Below are positions 1 through 10,258 of a stretch of DNA of 64,000 nt, one piece after another. The position numbers and the translations under genes were made by a program. How positions within the stretch are numbered: the stretch's first letter is position 1; the number at the start of each line of letters is the position of its first letter. The notes beneath the pieces were generated by a model. It did not search any database, had not been told where the DNA came from, and was given only the letters and a program-made list of their open reading frames with translations. Source of the DNA: Streptococcus oriscaviae (GTDB lineage: Bacteria > Bacillota > Bacilli > Lactobacillales > Streptococcaceae); NCBI RefSeq assembly GCF_018137985.1, contig NZ_CP073084.1:930001-994000 (forward strand). The letters run 5' to 3'.

Positions 1-1041
<1,041 letters not shown>

Positions 1042-1054
1042 TTTTGTTGAGATT

Positions 1055-1092
1055 ATGATAGCACATTGCAAAAATTTTTGCAAGCGTTTTCT
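1055..1092 (-). promoter_or_regulatory. bglF promoter with overlapping cre site
   Basis: On the minus strand a -35 TTGCAA (1078-1083) and -10 TATCAT (1055-1060) are 17 bp apart. The sequence 1078-1092 (TTGCAAGCGTTTTCT) matches the CcpA cre consensus WTGNAANCGNWWNCW at every position and overlaps the -35 box. Carbon catabolite repression by CcpA is the expected consequence. Confidence 0.8.
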
Positions 1093-1113
1093 AAAACTTT
1101 TTTAAAAATTTTG

Positions 1114-1950
1114 TCAATACCCCTTCAGACGCTGAATGTGAATGGTTAAGTAGACCTGTTCGTCCTTGCTCATTTCAAAGTTATAAGCCTCTCGAATATA
1201 GGTCTTGATCTTCTTGGTACAGGCAAAGGCCTGAGGATAGTTTTGCTGTACTTGTTCAAAGAGGAAGGCGTCGTTGGTTCCCTGTACCAAACCGTTGACT
1301 ACCCGCTGGGCAAAATATTGGACATGGATGACAAAGCGATGGTAGCTGGTATCATTTTCATCCATCTCATAGCCAAAGTGCAGGCGCACGATGTCCAAGA
1401 TCTGAGTTACAATCCGACCGATGGTATAGGATTCTTTCCCCAGAGCGCCATTTTTTTGAGCATTGACAAAGTGCAGGGCAAGAGAAGACGCTTCTGCCTT
1501 ATCCAAAGTCTGCCCCAATTTTTCCTGAACCAAGGCCAGAGCTTCAAGGCCTAGCTGGTATTCTTTGGGATAGAACTTGCGGATTTCCCAAGCCAGCGGG
1601 TTTTCTAGGGCCATGCCTTGTTTGGTTCGTTCAAGGGCAAAGTGCAAATGGTCTGCCAAGGCCACATACAGTGACAACTCAAAAGTCGTCTCAAGAGCTT
1701 CTTCTGCCTTATGTATCAAGAGATTGACCAGACCTAATTCCTCTTGCGGCAGGGTACCAAAAATTTCCCGAATATCGGTCATCTGAAGGTCATTTTGCAG
1801 GACAAAGGTCTTTTCGATCTGGTCGGGATTTAAGAATTCGCCAGACCGCTTTTGAAAGCCCAGTCCTCTTCCCATGACGATCAATTCCTTGCCATTTTCA
1901 TCGCTGGCCTGCACAACATTATTGTTATAGACTCTTTCAATTTTTAGCAT
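1114..1950 (-). CDS. licT: BglG-family transcription antiterminator LicT
   Basis: RNA-binding antiterminator that stabilises the RAT hairpin in beta-glucoside leader transcripts. The protein has an N-terminal co-antiterminator domain (about residues 1-55, starting MLKIERVYNNN) and two PTS regulation domains (about 70-165 and 175-278) with conserved histidines in LADHLHFALER, FVIHVQYF and LTIHIQRL. I chose the ATG at 1950 rather than the in-frame ATG at 1965, because family members begin at this residue and a GGAG box lies 7 bases before it. It lies upstream of the permease gene, and both genes carry RAT/terminator leaders, so it is probably autoregulated and controlled by PTS phosphorylation. 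Confidence 0.93.
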   Translation of the reverse strand: MLKIERVYNNNVVQASDENGKELIVMGRGLGFQKRSGEFLNPDQIEKTFVLQNDLQMTDIREIFGTLPQEELGLVNLLIHKAEEALETTFELSLYVALADHLHFALERTKQGMALENPLAWEIRKFYPKEYQLGLEALALVQEKLGQTLDKAEASSLALHFVNAQKNGALGKESYTIGRIVTQILDIVRLHFGYEMDENDTSYHRFVIHVQYFAQRVVNGLVQGTNDAFLFEQVQQNYPQAFACTKKIKTYIREAYNFEMSKDEQVYLTIHIQRLKGY

Positions 1951-1973
1951 TTTTTTCTCCGTCATTTTTCATA

Positions 1974-2064
1974 AAAAATAACCTAAACACATAGCAACAG
2001 CACGCCAAAAAAGCCTCTGCTATTCCTATCTGCTTAGGTTTTGCCTGCCAACCAGTAACAATCC
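1974..2064 (-). promoter_or_regulatory. RAT antiterminator overlapping a terminator (licT leader)
   Basis: A second RAT on the minus strand begins GGATTGTTACTGG at 2064 and ends GCAGGCAAAACCTAA near 2035. Its last bases (AACCTAA) can instead pair with TTAGGTT at about 1980-1986 to give a terminator followed by a T-rich run just before licT. The sequence of the RAT is nearly the same as that before bglF, so LicT probably controls its own synthesis. Confidence 0.88.
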
Positions 2065-2071
2065 TAGAACT

Positions 2072-2109
2072 ATAGTAGCAAAATTCCTAGTTATTTGCAA
2101 GCGGTTTTA
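2072..2109 (-). promoter_or_regulatory. licT promoter with overlapping cre-like site
   Basis: Minus-strand -35 TTGCAA (2095-2100) and -10 TACTAT (2072-2077) with 17-bp spacing and TGC before the -10. The stretch 2095-2109 matches the cre consensus at all but one position and overlaps the -35 box, as in the bglF promoter. Confidence 0.7.
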
Positions 2110-2135
2110 TAGGCCAACCTAATCGAGCATAAACA

Positions 2136-2156
2136 GCAAAAACAGAGAAACTCTGT
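2136..2156 (-). terminator. Small terminator upstream of licT
   Basis: Minus-strand hairpin ACAGAG-TTT-CTCTGT followed by TTTTTGC. It lies between the end of the cellobiose PTS operon and the licT promoter and would back up the stronger terminator at 2197-2236. Confidence 0.5.
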
Positions 2157-2196
2157 CCTTCCTAGCCTTTCAATTTTCTGATTTTCCTAAAGTAAA

Positions 2197-2236
2197 GAAA
2201 AAGTAGATAACCTGCAAAGAAGCCATCTACTTTTTA
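2197..2236. terminator. Terminator after the cellobiose PTS operon
   Basis: AAAAAGTAGAT (2198-2208) pairs with ATCTACTTTTT (2225-2235). The stem has an A run on one side and a T run on the other, so it could act in both directions. It follows the EIIC gene by about 25 bases. Confidence 0.75.
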
Positions 2237-2261
2237 GGGGAACGAAGGATTGGAAATCCGT

Positions 2262-3605
2262 TTACTGTGCTGCTGCCTGCTCTTCTGCCAACAATTTCTT
2301 GTCGTAAGAACGAACAAACGGATAGTAAACCAGGAAGGCTACCAAGCTACATACCAAAGCAAGGATAATGGCACGCCAGTCAGCAGTTCCAAGGAAGGCA
2401 CCGATACCAACTGGAGTCGGCCATGGCACCTGACCAATGACAGCGTTGACCAAGTTTAGCTCCATAGCAAAGTAGTAAACGGTCATCGAAGCAATCGGTG
2501 CAAGCATAAACGGAATAGCTAGCGCTGGGTTGTAGATAATCGGCAAACCAAAGATCAATGGCTCATTGATGTTAAAGATGCCCGGTACGATAGCCGCCTT
2601 ACCGATGGCACTGAGTTGCTCGGAACGAGCGCGGGTCGCAAGCCAGATACAGAGTCCAAGAGTTGCACCGGAACCACCAGCGATAACGAACATGTTCGAA
2701 AATTCACCTGCTACAATATTGCGAGCACCTTCTGCATTGGCTGCCATGTTGACCAAGGCAATCGGAGATACGAAGGCAAAGACAATGTTAGCACCGTGAA
2801 TCCCAACAATCCAGAGAGCCTGAGTCAAGAGATAGATAATCACCAGACCAAACCAAGTATCTGTCAGGTTAGCTACAAAGCCAAATGGAACAGCGATAAC
2901 CTTGAAGATGTCTGTTCCTAACAGAACAAAGGCACCATTAACAAAAATAACGAAGAAGGCAATCACAAAACTTGGAATCAAGGCTGTGAAACCACGAGAA
3001 ACACCTTCTGGAACGGAGTCAGGCATCTTGATAACCCAGTTTTTCTTCACGCAGAGGCGGTAGAGATGAACTGCGGCTACTGCCATGATAATAGCAGTAA
3101 AGATACCCGTTGTTCCCAAGCGGCTAATGTCCCAACCATTCACAATGACTGTACTTTCAGGGTCTAGGCTATGAACAAGTGTCATAAGCCCATCTTCAAA
3201 GACAACCTGCGGAACAGCCATGATGAAGGCAAAGAGCGCTAGCAAGGCACCATTGAGCGGTGTCAAGTTCAGGTTTTCTTCTTCGGCATAAATCTTCGTC
3301 AACTCATAGCCAATCGCCAAGTTGAAGTAGAGGGCCAAGATTCCCATAGTAGCGGTATTAGCCACCATGTAGAGGCTTGTATATTTTGCAAAGGAGGCGT
3401 CAAAGAAATCTTGAATGCCCGGGATAAATCCAAAGGCCAATGGGATGATACTAAATACCAAGAACATTGAGCCAACAATCGTGAACGGTACTGCCGCCAT
3501 ACCCGCTGCAGTAATCGCACGCACAAACTTCATTTGGGCAACCTTGCCCATAGGTCCCATGAGATGCTTCTCTAGGAAACCAAACCATCCGTGTTGTTCT
3601 TCCAT
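2262..3605 (-). CDS. PTS lactose/cellobiose-family EIIC permease
   Basis: Integral membrane sugar-transport subunit of 447 residues. It has about ten hydrophobic segments and the glycine/proline-rich permease loops (for example FGIN-type NINEPLIFGLPI near residue 345) typical of the CelB/LacE EIIC family, whose usual length is 420-450. The residues after ATG 3605 (MEEQHGWFGFLEKHLMGPMGKVAQ) fit the family start. It is the last gene of an operon with separate EIIB, EIIA, a PRD regulator and a small membrane protein. Beta-linked disaccharides such as cellobiose are the likely substrates, because a 6-phospho-beta-glucosidase gene lies nearby; the substrate itself is inferred. Confidence 0.93.
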   Translation of the reverse strand: MEEQHGWFGFLEKHLMGPMGKVAQMKFVRAITAAGMAAVPFTIVGSMFLVFSIIPLAFGFIPGIQDFFDASFAKYTSLYMVANTATMGILALYFNLAIGYELTKIYAEEENLNLTPLNGALLALFAFIMAVPQVVFEDGLMTLVHSLDPESTVIVNGWDISRLGTTGIFTAIIMAVAAVHLYRLCVKKNWVIKMPDSVPEGVSRGFTALIPSFVIAFFVIFVNGAFVLLGTDIFKVIAVPFGFVANLTDTWFGLVIIYLLTQALWIVGIHGANIVFAFVSPIALVNMAANAEGARNIVAGEFSNMFVIAGGSGATLGLCIWLATRARSEQLSAIGKAAIVPGIFNINEPLIFGLPIIYNPALAIPFMLAPIASMTVYYFAMELNLVNAVIGQVPWPTPVGIGAFLGTADWRAIILALVCSLVAFLVYYPFVRSYDKKLLAEEQAAAQ

Positions 3606-3619
3606 AATGAAACTCCTTT

Positions 3620-4126
3620 TTAGTAAGATTGTTTTATTTTTTGAAACCGATAATAATAAGGATCGCAGTTGTGTTCAATTTGGCCAATGCGGCGCAAATT
3701 ATAGCTGATGATTACCAGACCTGCCAACTGGATTAGGATAAGGGCAATAAGGGTCTGACTGACTGTTGAAAAAATAGGGAATAAACTGTGGCCTTGTCCT
3801 ACAAGCAAAAGCCCCATCACCAACAGGTTCATCACCCTCTGGGCTAACAAGGCCCGTTTCGTCAACTTGAGCGAAATATCTGTTTTCCCAAAAAGTGTCA
3901 CTTGTTCTGCAAAAGCAGCAACCATCAGTGCCACCATGACAATCGGGAGAAGGATATACACACTAAGGTGAGTTAGTTGGATAATGAGCCAATACAGATT
4001 GGCAAAGAAGAAGACCGGCAAGCTGTAACGAAAGAGCAAGAAACGATTGAAGGCATTGGTCTTTTGGATTTGCTCTTGCTTGATGTCCTCAGCTGACTTG
4101 AATGGTTTCTTACTAGTTTCTGTCAT
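3620..4126 (-). CDS. Small membrane protein of the cellobiose PTS operon, unknown function
   Basis: Protein of 168 residues that I do not recognise. The first 35 residues are polar and charged (MTETSKKPFKSAEDIK start). Two hydrophobic hairpins follow, at about 35-75 and 95-150, suggesting four membrane segments, and the C-terminus is basic and tyrosine-rich. It lies between EIIA (11 bases before) and EIIC (15 bases after) and so is co-transcribed with them. An accessory role in assembling or regulating the permease is possible but is only inferred from position. Confidence 0.75.
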   Translation of the reverse strand: MTETSKKPFKSAEDIKQEQIQKTNAFNRFLLFRYSLPVFFFANLYWLIIQLTHLSVYILLPIVMVALMVAAFAEQVTLFGKTDISLKLTKRALLAQRVMNLLVMGLLLVGQGHSLFPIFSTVSQTLIALILIQLAGLVIISYNLRRIGQIEHNCDPYYYRFQKIKQSY

Positions 4127-4136
4127 GCCCTACTCC

Positions 4137-4451
4137 TTACGCTACTTTTTGATAGAGAGCTAGCATTTCCAAGGCTACTTCTCTGAGGGTCATGGTCGTC
4201 ATAAGGTGATCTTGCGCATGAACCATGATGATTTCGATTTTAATTTCTGTTCCGCCAGCATATTCCTGCAAGAGCTTGGTCTGTGACTTGTGAGCCAGCA
4301 ACAACTCTTCATTGGCGTTTTCCAAGAGTTTTGCTGCTTCTTCATAGTCACCCTTTCGCATGGCCGCAAAGGCTTCATGGACAAGGGTTCGAGAGTTCCC
4401 GCTGTAAAGAATAATTTCAAAGGCGGCTACCTGTAATTCTTCTGCTGTCAT
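4137..4451 (-). CDS. PTS lactose/cellobiose-family EIIA
   Basis: Cytoplasmic phosphocarrier of 104 residues, the normal size for LacF/CelC-type EIIA, which forms trimers of helical hairpins. The phosphorylated histidine is His78 in IMVHAQDHLM, with Asp81 next to it as the trimer metal-binding residue. It passes phosphate from HPr to the separate EIIB encoded at 6475-6792. It starts 11 bases after the PRD regulator's stop codon and belongs to the same operon. Confidence 0.93.
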   Translation of the reverse strand: MTAEELQVAAFEIILYSGNSRTLVHEAFAAMRKGDYEEAAKLLENANEELLLAHKSQTKLLQEYAGGTEIKIEIIMVHAQDHLMTTMTLREVALEMLALYQKVA

Positions 4452-4462
4452 ACTATCTCCTT

Positions 4463-6430
4463 TTATACAACTGAAAGCAATAGGGTTTTAAATGTCTGAT
4501 AATCCTGGCAGTCACAAATGGCTGCCTGCAAGTCTGGTCTATCCGTCAACTGCACCAAGAGAGTGGTTAAATCTGCCAAGCCATCATTTTCATAGATGGA
4601 AGGTGATACTAGAAACACAAGCTTGATGGCGTGGAAGTGCTGATCCCAGTCTACCCCTTGACGGACAATGCCTATGGCAATCTTGTGGCGTTTATCGTAG
4701 GCCTTGATAGGATGTGGAACAGCTATCTGGTCGTTGAAGACAACTGTTGACATCTGCTCCCGTTGTTGGATTAGCTCCAGCATTTTCTGATGGTAACCGT
4801 TATCGCCTGTTTCATTCAAACAGTCAACCAGCCTATCCAAGACCTCCTTTTTCTCCAGCTGCTCTTCGATAAAGAACATGTCTTGTGAAAAGTAGTCATC
4901 AAAGATTGTTTCGAGATTTTGACCGGTTTTTTCGTCTATCAAGGGATGTTTCCCATCAATCTTGGATAGGGCTTCCTTGACCCGTGCCACTTCTTCGTCC
5001 TTTAAAAAGACACTGACAGTGACAACCGGAACAGAGAAGACCAAGGTTGACAAATCGATGGAGGAGATAATCAAATCCACTCCCTTGAGCAAGTCATCAT
5101 CCAAGTCATAATAACCCACCACATCCACTACATGGACGCAGGGATTCAGCTCATTGATAATGCGGTGCTTCAACATTTGCGCCGAGCCATATCCTGTTGC
5201 ACAAATGACAAGGACATTGACCTTTTTCTTTTCCTTGTAACGCTCTTGCGCAGCCATCAGGTGAAGGGCGATATAGGCTAGTTCATCATCCGTGATGGGA
5301 TAAATAGCTAAACTAGGTACCCGCTTAATAAATTGTTTGGTCAGCTCAAAGGCATCTGGATAGTGCTCCTTAATTTCGCCTACCAAAGGATTGGTCAGAT
5401 GAATCCGATTGGTCAGGCGCTCCAAGAGAACTCGGAAGTGGGTTAAGAGCCCCTCCATCAGCGGATAGTCCGAAAAGAAGTGGCTGCCATAAACTCCGTC
5501 TAGTTGGCGAAAGGCTTCTGCTAGTTCATCCTGCAAACGATGTTCCCTTTCCGCATCCGTCTTAGACTCTAGATTGCGACCTTTAGAAATCAAGTGCAGG
5601 GCAATGTAGGTCGCTTCTTCCTGTGGGAAATGAATCTGGCTGCGCTCCTCCAACTGCTCCACAATTCCTTGTGCCACCCGAAACTCTCTGGCAAACTTGT
5701 CCTTGTCCACATCAATGGGAGACATCTGAAAACCGTCTTCCAAGCGTTTGATGGCTAAAGCAATGTGGATGACTAGATTCTGTATCACATAGTCTGATAG
5801 GGAAAGTTCTTCATTGCGGCAGCCATCCAGCACAATCATGGTCAACTCTTCCAGGCTAATGGGCAGATTGAGAATATCCCCACTCACATAGCTCTGAAAA
5901 TGCTTGAGAAAGTGTCCATTAAAGAAATAGTCCATAATGAAGCGACGTTTGTGGTGTTCCTCACCCTGAACGTAAATCCCCTTGTTGGCACGGCTTTCAA
6001 TCGTCAAGTGGTGCTTGGCTAGGACAGAGCGTATCTTCTTCAAGTCGGCTGACAAGGTTGAGCGGCTGACATAGAGCTGGTCAGCCAAATCTTCCAACAG
6101 AAGGTTTTCCTGCTCGAAAATAAGTTTGTTAATGATGTAATTGTGGCGATCTGAAATATCCACGTTCTCTTTTCCAAAGGGGATCTGCTTATCGGTGAGA
6201 AATTCTAGCCCCTCACCTTCTCTTTCAACGATGAGCTGGTAGCCGTAGCCTTGTTTGGATTGCAGTTCAAGACCGTCAATCTTGGCCAGTTCATCAGTCA
6301 GGTTTTTCAGATAGTTCCGCACCGTTCGATCTGAGCAACCAAGCTGGTCAGCTAAAACCTTGCTGGTTACAAACTGGTTGCGGTTTTGAAATAAGAATTG
6401 AGCGAGCAATTTTTCTTTCGGTCCCAGCAT
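4463..6430 (-). CDS. PRD-containing transcriptional activator with PTS EIIB- and EIIA-like domains (LicR/MtlR type)
   Basis: Regulator of 655 residues. Domains in order: an N-terminal winged helix-turn-helix (QLGCSDRTVRNYL at about 28-40), a second Mga-like helix-turn-helix (about 90-150), two PTS regulation domains (about 180-400), a GatB-like EIIB domain with the Cys in VLVICATGYGS (about 400-490), and a C-terminal EIIA domain with the histidine in AVPHPIKAYD (about 510-655). Phosphorylation of these domains by HPr and the PTS normally tunes DNA binding. Its place between EIIB and EIIA suggests it activates this same operon, as LicR does for licBCAH in Bacillus. Confidence 0.92.
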   Translation of the reverse strand: MLGPKEKLLAQFLFQNRNQFVTSKVLADQLGCSDRTVRNYLKNLTDELAKIDGLELQSKQGYGYQLIVEREGEGLEFLTDKQIPFGKENVDISDRHNYIINKLIFEQENLLLEDLADQLYVSRSTLSADLKKIRSVLAKHHLTIESRANKGIYVQGEEHHKRRFIMDYFFNGHFLKHFQSYVSGDILNLPISLEELTMIVLDGCRNEELSLSDYVIQNLVIHIALAIKRLEDGFQMSPIDVDKDKFAREFRVAQGIVEQLEERSQIHFPQEEATYIALHLISKGRNLESKTDAEREHRLQDELAEAFRQLDGVYGSHFFSDYPLMEGLLTHFRVLLERLTNRIHLTNPLVGEIKEHYPDAFELTKQFIKRVPSLAIYPITDDELAYIALHLMAAQERYKEKKKVNVLVICATGYGSAQMLKHRIINELNPCVHVVDVVGYYDLDDDLLKGVDLIISSIDLSTLVFSVPVVTVSVFLKDEEVARVKEALSKIDGKHPLIDEKTGQNLETIFDDYFSQDMFFIEEQLEKKEVLDRLVDCLNETGDNGYHQKMLELIQQREQMSTVVFNDQIAVPHPIKAYDKRHKIAIGIVRQGVDWDQHFHAIKLVFLVSPSIYENDGLADLTTLLVQLTDRPDLQAAICDCQDYQTFKTLLLSVV

Positions 6431-6474
6431 GACTTCCCCTTTTAATGAATGAGATAATGGTTTAGATAAGTTGA

Positions 6475-6792
6475 CTAACCGATATTGTCCACGATGAGTT
6501 GCGCCATTTTTTCAATACCCATCGGGATTGGAATGTAGGCCTGCGGTGGAATTTGCGCAATCGCCTTACCAGCCTTATCCGCTGCATCTTTCAGATTAGC
6601 ATAGTACATTTTTGTCTGCGGACTGACTAAGTAGAGATCAAACTTCCCTTCCGCGATAGCCTTCGCCCCTTCAGTAGCAGAAATCGCATCAACCTGAATA
6701 TCCTGTCCCTTGCTTGCAAAATATTCCGTTGTTTTTTTAGCCATCAGAGATGATGACATTCCAGCAGCACAGATAATCAATGCTTTTGACAT
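6475..6792 (-). CDS. PTS lactose/cellobiose-family EIIB
   Basis: Cytoplasmic EIIB of 105 residues that carries phosphate on Cys8 in ALIICAAGMSSS and transfers it to the incoming sugar. The frame is open back to 6900, but the ATG at 6792 has a GGAGG box 8 bases upstream and gives the family's usual N-terminus and length, so the longer version is rejected. It is the first gene of the operon EIIB-regulator-EIIA-membrane protein-EIIC and lies behind a clear promoter with an internal cre site. Confidence 0.93.
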   Translation of the reverse strand: MSKALIICAAGMSSSLMAKKTTEYFASKGQDIQVDAISATEGAKAIAEGKFDLYLVSPQTKMYYANLKDAADKAGKAIAQIPPQAYIPIPMGIEKMAQLIVDNIG

Positions 6793-6831
6793 AATGGCTT
6801 CCTCCATGTATTTGTGATTATTTCTATCTCC

Positions 6832-6860
6832 AGTATATCTGTAAACGCTTTCTATGACAA
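6832..6860 (-). promoter_or_regulatory. Promoter of the cellobiose PTS operon with cre in the spacer
   Basis: Minus-strand -35 TTGTCA (6855-6860) and -10 TATACT (6832-6837) with an exact 17-bp spacer. Within the spacer, 6839-6853 matches the CcpA cre consensus at 14 of 15 positions (centre AAACGCTTT). A repressor bound here would block polymerase. Confidence 0.8.
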
Positions 6861-6913
6861 TAGCAAGACTTTCCTTAGTACTGCGGAAAGTTTCGCGCAA
6901 TCCGACACATTAT

Positions 6914-6946
6914 CAAAAAATCCCAGCCATTTTCTAAGCTAGGATT
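6914..6946 (-). terminator. Terminator downstream of the bglA operon
   Basis: Minus-strand stem AATCCTAGC / GCTGGGATT followed by TTTTTTG. The remaining sequence to 7078 holds no convincing gene. It separates the GH1-SemiSWEET-small protein unit from the PTS operon promoter. Confidence 0.7.
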
Positions 6947-7078
6947 GCAAACATATTCGCAGCCACAAGCCTTATCGGCCCTGCTGCCCCCATGAACAAA
7001 AACCGCTCCAACCATCATATAGAGCAAGAACTCCCATCATCTCCCTTGTAGATTTTTCCGAGATTGGAAGCAGATCTG

Positions 7079-7420
7079 TCACACAGACTGCATAAAATTT
7101 TTTGAAAACACGACCAGATCTTTGTCTGCCAGAGAAAATTCCTTTTGAATAAGATCTTTTATCTGCTTGTCTGATACGGCACTTTCAACAACATAGGACT
7201 CTTGGTTGGTCAACTGAATCTTCAGAACTTCCATCAAGGCCGAACTTTTGGACAAGTCCGGAAGAACGTCCATATTAAAAAATTGGATAACGTAGACAAC
7301 CTTACTGCCATCACCTGTTCGGCTTCGCGTCAGACCCCACTTAGATGTTTTAACAATCAACCATGTCAATGGAACTACAATGAGAGCAAGCAGCAACAAA
7401 GACCAAACAAATTGTAACAT
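7079..7420 (-). CDS. Hypothetical membrane-anchored protein
   Basis: About 113 residues and not recognised. One strong membrane segment occupies residues 3-25 (FVWSLLLLALIVVPLTWLIV). A soluble C-terminal part of about 85 residues follows, with alternating hydrophobic residues (VVYVIQFFN) that suggest a small alpha/beta fold. The frame is open to a GTG at 7429; I prefer the ATG at 7420, but the ribosome site is weak for both. It lies 23 bases downstream of the SemiSWEET gene and is probably co-transcribed with it and with the GH1 gene. Confidence 0.6.
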   Translation of the reverse strand: MLQFVWSLLLLALIVVPLTWLIVKTSKWGLTRSRTGDGSKVVYVIQFFNMDVLPDLSKSSALMEVLKIQLTNQESYVVESAVSDKQIKDLIQKEFSLADKDLVVFSKNFMQSV

Positions 7421-7443
7421 CAGAATCACCAGCCTTTACTGAA

Positions 7444-7689
7444 TTATTTGTATATTAGTTTACAAATTAAAATCGTTCCTGTCAAGAGAAAACTGAAACC
7501 GTTTGCCAAAATCAGCGGAATATCCCCAATGATAAATCCATGAACCAACCAAAGGAAAATTCCTGTTACCGTCATGGTATACATCCCCAGTGAAATAGCT
7601 GAAGTGTCCTTGGTCTGAAAAATTTTTATCACCTGAGGAATAAATCCAAAGGTCGTCAAGCAAGCAGCAATCAAGCCAATCATTAGCAT
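7444..7689 (-). CDS. SemiSWEET-family sugar transporter
   Basis: Small membrane protein of about 81 residues with three predicted helices, the size of bacterial SemiSWEETs, which dimerise to form a sugar pore. The PQ-loop signature is visible in TFGFIPQVIKIFQTKDTSAIS (about residues 13-33), and the third helix carries the conserved Asn (ILANGFSFLL). Start choice is uncertain between GTG 7695, ATG 7689 and ATG 7683. It follows the 6-phospho-beta-glucosidase gene, so passage of a sugar or glucose released by hydrolysis is plausible, but the substrate is inferred. Confidence 0.8.
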   Translation of the reverse strand: MLMIGLIAACLTTFGFIPQVIKIFQTKDTSAISLGMYTMTVTGIFLWLVHGFIIGDIPLILANGFSFLLTGTILICKLIYK

Positions 7690-7701
7690 CCCCACTTTCT
7701 A

Positions 7702-7737
7702 GTAAAAAGGCCCTGCAAGGGAAATTCTCCCTGCAGG
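7702..7737 (-). terminator. Terminator or attenuator after bglA
   Basis: Minus-strand hairpin CCTGCAGGGA / TCCCTTGCAGG followed by GCCTTTTTAC, immediately after the GH1 gene. The T run is short, so partial read-through into the SemiSWEET gene is likely. Confidence 0.6.
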
Positions 7738-7746
7738 ACAACCGAC

Positions 7747-9236
<1,490 letters not shown>

Positions 9237-9265
9237 GTTGGATATTTTCCACATCCCTGCGGAAA

Positions 9266-10108
9266 TCACGCAAGTAGACCCAGTTTTTGGAAGGCATTGT
9301 AGAGGCCGTCATGCTCCACATCGTCTGTCACCATATCGGCCATGGCCAGGATTTCTGGTCCGCCATTGCCCATGGATACGCCAATCTCACAGTATTCCAG
9401 CATGGGAATATCAATCTTGGCATCCCCAAAGGCAATGGTGTCTTCCTTTTTCGCACCCAAATGTTCCAGTAGGACATCGATGGCATGGGCCTTGTTGATG
9501 TCCTTGACACCCAGATCCCCAAAGAGGGCTGTTTCTCCCCGGCCACCCCAGGTGTTGGCTACCAGCTGGGGAAAGGCTGCCTTAGAATCCAGATGATCCT
9601 GGTAGGAATCAAGGACAAAACTGATTTTATTGAGATCGTCCCGATAGAGTTCCCCACCATAAACGATTCCATGCAGGACATCTTCCGTCTCCTGATGGGC
9701 CACTTCTTCCGCTGTCTTGCCCTTGTTCATGGCGTAAATTCTCATGGTTTCCCGAGCCCGTTCCCGGAAGTTCTCACTGGCAAAGAGGCCATTATTGCTC
9801 TCTAAGTAAAATTCCAGGCCCCGCTCATGAAGCCAATCAACCACAGCCTTGGCATCCTCCTTGGAAATGAGCTGGTGCATGATGACCTGACCCTGGTGCT
9901 CCACATAAGAGCCATTGCCTCCAATCATGCCATCAAGGCCGATGTCCCAAAGCTCTGGCTGCATCTCTGCCCGACTGCGACCCGTACAGACATAGACCAG
10001 GTGCCCATTTTCTCTAGCCTTGCGAATGGCTGCTATGGCCGAATCTGGAATACGGTTGTGGTAGTCTACCAAGGTCCCATCCACATCCAGAAAAATCAAT
10101 TTTCCCAT
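9266..10108 (-). CDS. HAD-superfamily (Cof-type) sugar phosphatase
   Basis: Haloacid dehalogenase family hydrolase of 280 residues. Motif I is FLDVDGTLVDYHN (catalytic aspartates near residues 8 and 10), motif II is the CTGRSRAEM segment (near 42) and motif IV is IAFGDAKIDIPML (near 225). The long insert between motifs II and III is the C2B cap of the Cof/YidA group, which removes phosphate from sugar phosphates or FMN-like compounds. It starts behind a GAGGTG site. The gene is next to beta-glucoside genes, but a specific substrate cannot be read from sequence. Confidence 0.88.
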   Translation of the reverse strand: MGKLIFLDVDGTLVDYHNRIPDSAIAAIRKARENGHLVYVCTGRSRAEMQPELWDIGLDGMIGGNGSYVEHQGQVIMHQLISKEDAKAVVDWLHERGLEFYLESNNGLFASENFRERARETMRIYAMNKGKTAEEVAHQETEDVLHGIVYGGELYRDDLNKISFVLDSYQDHLDSKAAFPQLVANTWGGRGETALFGDLGVKDINKAHAIDVLLEHLGAKKEDTIAFGDAKIDIPMLEYCEIGVSMGNGGPEILAMADMVTDDVEHDGLYNAFQKLGLLA

Positions 10109-10215
10109 ATTGTCACCTCATTTTTTGATACTTCCATTATATAAGGAAATGCATCCGCTTCCTAGCGATATATTCCGATATTCTGATACTATGGTATGAT
10201 GTAACTATTTTTCCA

Positions 10216-10249
10216 AGAAAAAATCCCCGAGTTCCGATGACTCGAGGAT
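10216..10249 (-). terminator. Terminator at the end of the pdh operon
   Basis: Minus-strand stem ATCCTCGAGT / ACTCGGGGAT followed by TTTTTTC, 10 bases after the E3 stop codon. It isolates the pdh operon from the HAD gene. Confidence 0.8.
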
Positions 10250-10258
10250 AAAATGATT

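Noticed and set aside
1243..1554. Plus-strand frames opposite licT
   Set aside because: Antisense shadows; the minus-strand LicT protein has clear domains.
7460..7741. Minus-strand frame of 93 codons overlapping the SemiSWEET gene
   Set aside because: It is an alternative frame over a well-defined SemiSWEET protein, with a Cys/Trp-rich non-protein-like composition and a terminator in its start region.
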